Source: Actinomycetes bacterium (GTDB lineage: Bacteria > Actinomycetota > Acidimicrobiia > Acidimicrobiales > Acidimicrobiaceae). From it: a stretch of DNA of 64,000 bases. The stretch is from the NCBI GenBank assembly GCA_021819725.1, contig JAKAQR010000010.1, positions 51,791 to 115,790 on the forward strand. The letters are read 5' to 3'. The position numbers and the translations under genes are program-made. This document shows positions 60,656 through 64,000 of the stretch, piece by piece (position 1 is the first letter of the stretch; the number at the start of each line of letters is the position of its first letter). Under the pieces are notes generated by a model. It was not told where the DNA came from. It made no database searches and saw nothing but the letters and a program-made list of their open reading frames with translations.

Positions 60656-61906
60656 TTGGAACCGGCCAGGGATAGCGCCCTCACTATTGTCGGTGGTGGG
60701 ATCATCGGGTGCGCCGTCGCTTACGTCCTTGCTCAGGCGGGATACCGGGACATCCAGGTGTTGGAGCGTTCGCAGATCTGCGGTGAGACCTCGAGTCGAG
60801 CCGCCGGGCTGGTGGGGCAGGTGAGAACGAGCGTTGAGCGCACCAAGATCGCCATGGCGTCGGTGGCGATGTTCCAGAGTCTTGAGGAGAAGACTGGAGT
60901 GACCCCGGACTGGGTGCAGAGTGGCAGCCTACGACTCGCTCTGACACCTGAGAGGGTCGTAGAGTTCGATCAGATGGCTCGGGTGGCTGCCATCGCAGGG
61001 TTGGAGGTCCAGCGACTGAGCGTTGACGAGGTCTCGGAGATGATACCCTTGGCCAAACCCGAGGCGGTGTTGGCCGCGCTGTGGTGTCCAACGGATGGCT
61101 ATCTGCAACCGAATTCATTGGCGATGAGCTATGTGGCGGGTGCACGCCAACTCGGTGTCCGGTTCGTGACCAACTGTGAGGTCATGGGTTTTGGCGTGCG
61201 TGACGGAGCGGTGTGCTCAGTCATCACTCCGGATGGCGAGTTCGCGACTGAGCTGGTCATCAACGCGGCAGGCCCATGGGCGGGTTGGGTGGCGCGTATG
61301 GTCGGTCTCGAGTTGCCGATCGTTCCGGTACGACATGAGTACTTCATCACCGGCTCGACCACAGGCTATGGTTCTGGCGTCCCGGTTCTCAGGGTTCCTG
61401 ATGAGCGGATCTATGTTCGTCCGGAACTCGATGGGCTTCTCTGTGGCGGCTGGGAGGCCCAGGCTTTGAGTATGAACCCCAAGGAGGTAGACGAGGGATC
61501 TCGGATGAACCCCGAGGCGGATTGGGAGGTGATGGGTGAATTCGCTAGCTCACTCACGACTCTGTTTGCTGGGGTGAGCGAGGCCGGCGTACGCAGTACG
61601 GTCGGTGGCTTTCCTGCCTTCACGCCAGATGGACGTTTTGTGATCGGTCGGGTTCCAGGGCTGCACGGTTATGTGATGGCTGCGGGGTGTAATGCGCATG
61701 GGGTGTCTGGTTCAGCAGGTATCGCTGATCTTGTGCTGGAGAGTCTGAGCGAAGATCCTTCCCCGTATGTGATCTCTCTGTCGCCCGGACGCTTCATGGA
61801 GGGGCCGATCGATCCGGATGAGGCACAACTCCAAGCGCAGCGGGTCTACGAGAATTACTATGCCGTCGCTGCGGCTGCACAGGGTGGTGCTACGATCGGG
61901 CTTTGA
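60656..61906 (+). CDS. FAD-dependent amine/amino acid oxidoreductase (PuuB/DAO-like)
   Basis: 416 residues, start TTG 60656 with GAAGGGG 8 bases upstream. DAO fold: FAD motif VGGGIIGCAVAYVLAQ (about 13-28), SSRAAGLVGQVR resembling the DMGDH relative upstream, INAAGPWAGWVARM, and a C-terminal GxPxFTPDGRFVIGRVPG with final AAGCNAHGVSGSAGIADL. It lacks a GcvT domain. Likely it oxidises the (gamma-glutamylated or free) amine to an aldehyde plus ammonia or a shorter amine, feeding the aldehyde dehydrogenase. It is probably co-transcribed with the permease. Confidence 0.9.
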   Translation: MEPARDSALTIVGGGIIGCAVAYVLAQAGYRDIQVLERSQICGETSSRAAGLVGQVRTSVERTKIAMASVAMFQSLEEKTGVTPDWVQSGSLRLALTPERVVEFDQMARVAAIAGLEVQRLSVDEVSEMIPLAKPEAVLAALWCPTDGYLQPNSLAMSYVAGARQLGVRFVTNCEVMGFGVRDGAVCSVITPDGEFATELVINAAGPWAGWVARMVGLELPIVPVRHEYFITGSTTGYGSGVPVLRVPDERIYVRPELDGLLCGGWEAQALSMNPKEVDEGSRMNPEADWEVMGEFASSLTTLFAGVSEAGVRSTVGGFPAFTPDGRFVIGRVPGLHGYVMAAGCNAHGVSGSAGIADLVLESLSEDPSPYVISLSPGRFMEGPIDPDEAQLQAQRVYENYYAVAAAAQGGATIGL

Positions 61907-61988
61907 ACCACAAAGCGCCCCTTATAACACTGTGCTCTACGAAACTAGAACGAAGTGCACTTTCAGTGCGCTAGTGACAGGAAACCAA

Positions 61989-62537
61989 TCATGGTGCTGG
62001 GAAGCGAGGATTTGGAGGACTGAATAACTCCTGTAGTAGGAACTTTGCACGTGGCGGTAGCTCTACATGGGGGTACGCCTTCTCAAGTGCTTCGAGAGCC
62101 TCCGGAACGTCCTTAAATCCGGTAAGTGGCCATAGAACCTTTAAGTCATCCTCGTCCGCTCCCAGCCTGCTGGCGAACGCCTTCAGGAGAAACATGTACC
62201 TAGGCGATGCAACACGAACGGTTAACCATTCAGTTTCAAACAGCACTCTAGCATCTTGATCATTGCCCCGCAGGAATCCTTTCACACCATCATTCAACCA
62301 TGACTCTGGAATACCTCTGGCTATGGCGATATCCATCGCCACCTCGTAGACGACTGTTTTTGGTTCGAAAATAGCATCGAGGTCACGGGTTAGACGCCGT
62401 GGTGAATAACACAAACTCATTGCAGAATCGCCAACGAGGAATAGTTCGGCCTTAGTGCCACGTGCTTGAAGTCCGTCAGATAGTTCGTGAAGAAGTTCTA
62501 AAACTTCCTCTGGATCGAAATATATTTTTTCATACAT
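61989..62537 (-). CDS. DUF6036-like nucleotidyltransferase-fold protein
   Basis: 182 residues. The Gly-Ser and Asp-x-Asp elements of a minimal nucleotidyltransferase are visible (FLVGDSAMSL, about 34-43, and TRDLDAIFEP, about 50-59), then a helical region with SPRYMFLLKAFASRLGADEDDLKVL (about 110-135), as in the DUF6036/AbiEii-related proteins. It overlaps the upstream gene by 8 bases. Such pairs resemble toxin-antitoxin modules in which the NTase modifies RNA or protein, but I cannot prove activity. Composition is more AT-rich than in the amine cluster. Confidence 0.72.
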   Translation of the reverse strand: MYEKIYFDPEEVLELLHELSDGLQARGTKAELFLVGDSAMSLCYSPRRLTRDLDAIFEPKTVVYEVAMDIAIARGIPESWLNDGVKGFLRGNDQDARVLFETEWLTVRVASPRYMFLLKAFASRLGADEDDLKVLWPLTGFKDVPEALEALEKAYPHVELPPRAKFLLQELFSPPNPRFPAP

Positions 62538-62913
62538 GCGCTAGCGCCGATCGGGGAAGAAACACTCCCCGGCTTGCAAATGCCGCTGGCGTATCCATGA
62601 AACACAGCGGGCGCAAGCCGGGAGAGTCGGTGGCAAACCACCACTCGTCCTCTACTGATCGCGTTGGGTCCAGCGCCCATGTGGGAATACGTAACTCAGG
62701 GTGGAAAGCAAGATGTTCGGCTAAACCTGCCAGCATCGCGTCAAAAGCCTTATTACCCGTGCTGCGCGGTTCAGGGGCGATCATCTGCTTTCTGTACTCA
62801 TCATCAGCTGCTTCAAACTCGATGCAGAACTCCTTGACACCCCGAACCGCTTCGGGCCAGCCATATCGTTCCAACGCAATGGCGATAGCTGTTGCGAGGT
62901 CATCGATCGTCAT
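62530..62913 (-). CDS. Small partner protein of the DUF6036-like gene (putative antitoxin)
   Basis: 127 residues from ATG 62913. The C-terminal half has a recurrent pattern, ALAEHLAFHPELRIPTWALDPTRSVEDEWWF and DTPAAFASRGVFLPRSAL, which I associate with unnamed proteins encoded directly upstream of DUF6036-type nucleotidyltransferases. No HTH is evident. The 8-base overlap with the downstream gene indicates coupled translation, as in many toxin-antitoxin operons. The antitoxin role is inferred only. Confidence 0.65.
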   Translation of the reverse strand: MTIDDLATAIAIALERYGWPEAVRGVKEFCIEFEAADDEYRKQMIAPEPRSTGNKAFDAMLAGLAEHLAFHPELRIPTWALDPTRSVEDEWWFATDSPGLRPLCFMDTPAAFASRGVFLPRSALAHV

Positions 62914-63103
62914 GATCTACAATCTACCAAACAATGAGTTCCATCTGGGATGCAACTTGCAGCGAGTTGCGCGATGGAAACGCCGAGCTGTCCACCCAGT
63001 TGCCCAAACTACAACGTCGAGATCGCCATGACAGCTACTGGGATTGAGACAACACACCGCCCGAAGCCTAAATCAACCTCTCGCAATTGAGCACTCTAAG
63101 CCT

Positions 63104-63122
63104 CAATACCGTTCAGTTAAGG
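63104..63122 (+). repeat. Left end-like sequence of the IS4-type element
   Basis: CAATACCGTTCAGTTAAGG, 25 bases before the transposase start. It matches 16 of 19 positions with 63875-63893, in the same orientation. Confidence 0.55.
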
Positions 63123-63146
63123 GTTTCTCTGTGGTAATGTGTGTAT

Positions 63147-63887
63147 ATGCCACGTTCTGGTTGGGTAAAGCCCGCAACTGATCGTCGATTATCCGATCTC
63201 GTTTCAATTGGTCTGCTTACGAGGGTGTTCCCTCCAGATGTGATTGATGAAGCGATCGATGATGCTGGCCGGAGGGAGATCCGCAACCGGGTTCTTCCTG
63301 CCCGGGTGATGGTCTACTTTGCCATATGTATGGCGATGTACTCAGAGGGTTCCTATGAGGATGTCTTCTCTCAGCTCTCCGATGGCCTGTCATGGTCCAA
63401 GGGATGGACTGAGTCGTTAAAGCCCCCGTCAAAGTCTGCACTCTTCCAGGCTCGACTCCGGTTGGGTGCAGAACCAGTGCATAATCTCTTTCGCCGGGTT
63501 GTACGCCCTTTCGCTACCCAAGATACCCCAGGATCCTGGTTTGCCAATAGGCGCGTGATGGCGATTGATGGCACCTGTTTAGACGTTGCCGACACTGTGG
63601 CTAACGAGGCCCACTTTGGTCGCCCTCCCTCGAGTCGAGGAGATCGCTCTGCCTTCCCTCAGGCACGTCTTGTTGGACTAGCAGAGTGTGGAACCCATGC
63701 GATCGTCGATGCCGAGGTCGGCCCCTGCACCAGCTCTGAGGTTGCATTCGCGCGAGAGCTCGTCAGCCGTCTTCGCCCAGGGATGTTAGTGTTAGCTGAT
63801 CGGGGCTTCTATGGGTTTAACCTATGGGAACAGGCAGCAAGTACCGGTGCGGATCTGCTCTTTCGGGTTAAATCCAATACCACTTAG
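63147..63887 (+). pseudogene. IS4-type transposase, truncated
   Basis: 246 residues from ATG 63147 (MPRSGWVKP; GTG 63141 also in frame). The N-terminal domain and the first two catalytic regions are present: AIDGTCLDVADT (first Asp) and MLVLADRGFYGFNLW (second Asp). Family members are about 400 residues; the C-terminal third with the Glu of the DDE triad (YREK-type motif) is missing, and the last residues FRVKSNTT lead straight into the second end-like sequence. The protein is therefore most likely inactive. Confidence 0.8.
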
Positions 63888-63893
63888 TTAAGG
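63875..63893 (+). repeat. Second end-like sequence inside the transposase frame
   Basis: CAATACCACTTAGTTAAGG, direct copy of the 63104 end with three changes. The bases following (CCTCTGTGGTGAAGTGCGTG, 63919-63938) also resemble those after the first end (CTCTGTGGTAATGTGTG), supporting a second related element starting here. Confidence 0.5.
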
Positions 63894-64000
63894 TCCGAGC
63901 CCACTGCCAGCGGCATGGCGCCTCTGTGGTGAAGTGCGTGAGGGACCAGTGATGACGATTGTGTCGCGTGGATGAACTTGTAGGTGAGCAGGATTGCGCT

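Larger units (their letters stand above)
63104..63893 (+). mobile_element. Interrupted IS4-type insertion sequence
   Basis: An end-like sequence CAATACCGTTCAGTTAAGG (63104-63122) precedes an IS4-type transposase gene whose frame is cut at 63887. There, a close copy of the same end, CAATACCACTTAGTTAAGG (63875-63893), appears in direct orientation, and its TAG supplies the stop codon. The simplest reading is that a second related element inserted in or recombined with the first. The far end lies outside the window. Confidence 0.55.

Overview
The window looks like chromosomal DNA of a moderately high-GC actinobacterium. The left edge carries a murJ - trxB - trxA - CwlM-like block next to an ino1/PadR pair, an association typical of actinobacterial chromosomes and often found near the replication origin. 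Mercury-type genes, many probable leaderless mRNAs with TAnnnT -10 boxes, and the small-protein repertoire would fit an acidophilic Acidimicrobiia member such as Ferrimicrobium or Acidimicrobium, but that is inference. I saw no rRNA, tRNA or CRISPR.

Layout. (1) 0-7.4 kb: end of a DUF6049-type protein, MurJ, DegV, a small membrane protein, thioredoxin reductase, thioredoxin and a CwlM-like pseudo-amidase; on the other strand a PadR regulator and inositol-phosphate synthase. (2) 7.8-15 kb: amidase, an IS21-family remnant, a large SEC-C protein, GNAT, a small unknown protein behind four GGGATA repeats, and a DinB-like protein. (3) 15.4-17.6 kb: a secreted DUF3494 protein with a sorting-signal-like tail, followed by a sortase. 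(4) 17.7-23.6 kb: a redox/metal island. Two thioredoxin-fold proteins, two Cys-Cys membrane proteins, an M56 protease and a BlaI repressor lie on the minus strand; a BlaI-like operator precedes each of the two operons. A MerR regulator and mercuric reductase diverge from a 24-bp dyad. (5) 23.7-30.2 kb: two-component system diverging from a DUF5666 exported protein with four 11-bp direct repeats between them; O6-alkylguanine methyltransferase; phosphatase; GT87-like membrane protein. (6) 30.5-39.2 kb: GNAT, two YbjQ-like proteins with internal duplication, alpha/beta hydrolase, a NarL-type two-component system, SDR and DUF885 peptidase. (7) 39.3-46.4 kb: an amide/peptide-utilisation cluster with a ketopantoate-reductase/amidase fusion, a peptide-binding lipoprotein without permeases, an Ntn hydrolase, DppA D-aminopeptidase and an AstE-like deacylase. 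(8) 46.6-50 kb: GNAT, a gene-poor stretch, and a CHAD protein whose CYTH start lies upstream of an in-frame TGA. (9) 50.3-61.9 kb: an amine-catabolism cluster: gamma-glutamyl-amine-synthetase-like GS, aldehyde dehydrogenase, SDR, GntR/HutC regulator, choline-kinase-like phosphotransferase, HAD phosphatase, DMGDH-like FAD/GcvT enzyme, APC permease and a second FAD oxidase. (10) 62-64 kb: a nucleotidyltransferase gene pair resembling a toxin-antitoxin module and an interrupted IS4-type transposase.

The strongest new observation is in region 9. Three promoters (about 50.15, 55.6 and 58.86 kb) carry near-identical ATGGTCTAGA-type palindromes inside or beside their core promoter elements. These resemble the sites of HutC/DasR-type GntR proteins, and the cluster encodes exactly one such regulator. 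This suggests one regulon for import, optional phosphorylation, gamma-glutamylation and oxidation of an as yet unidentified (possibly N-methylated) amine.
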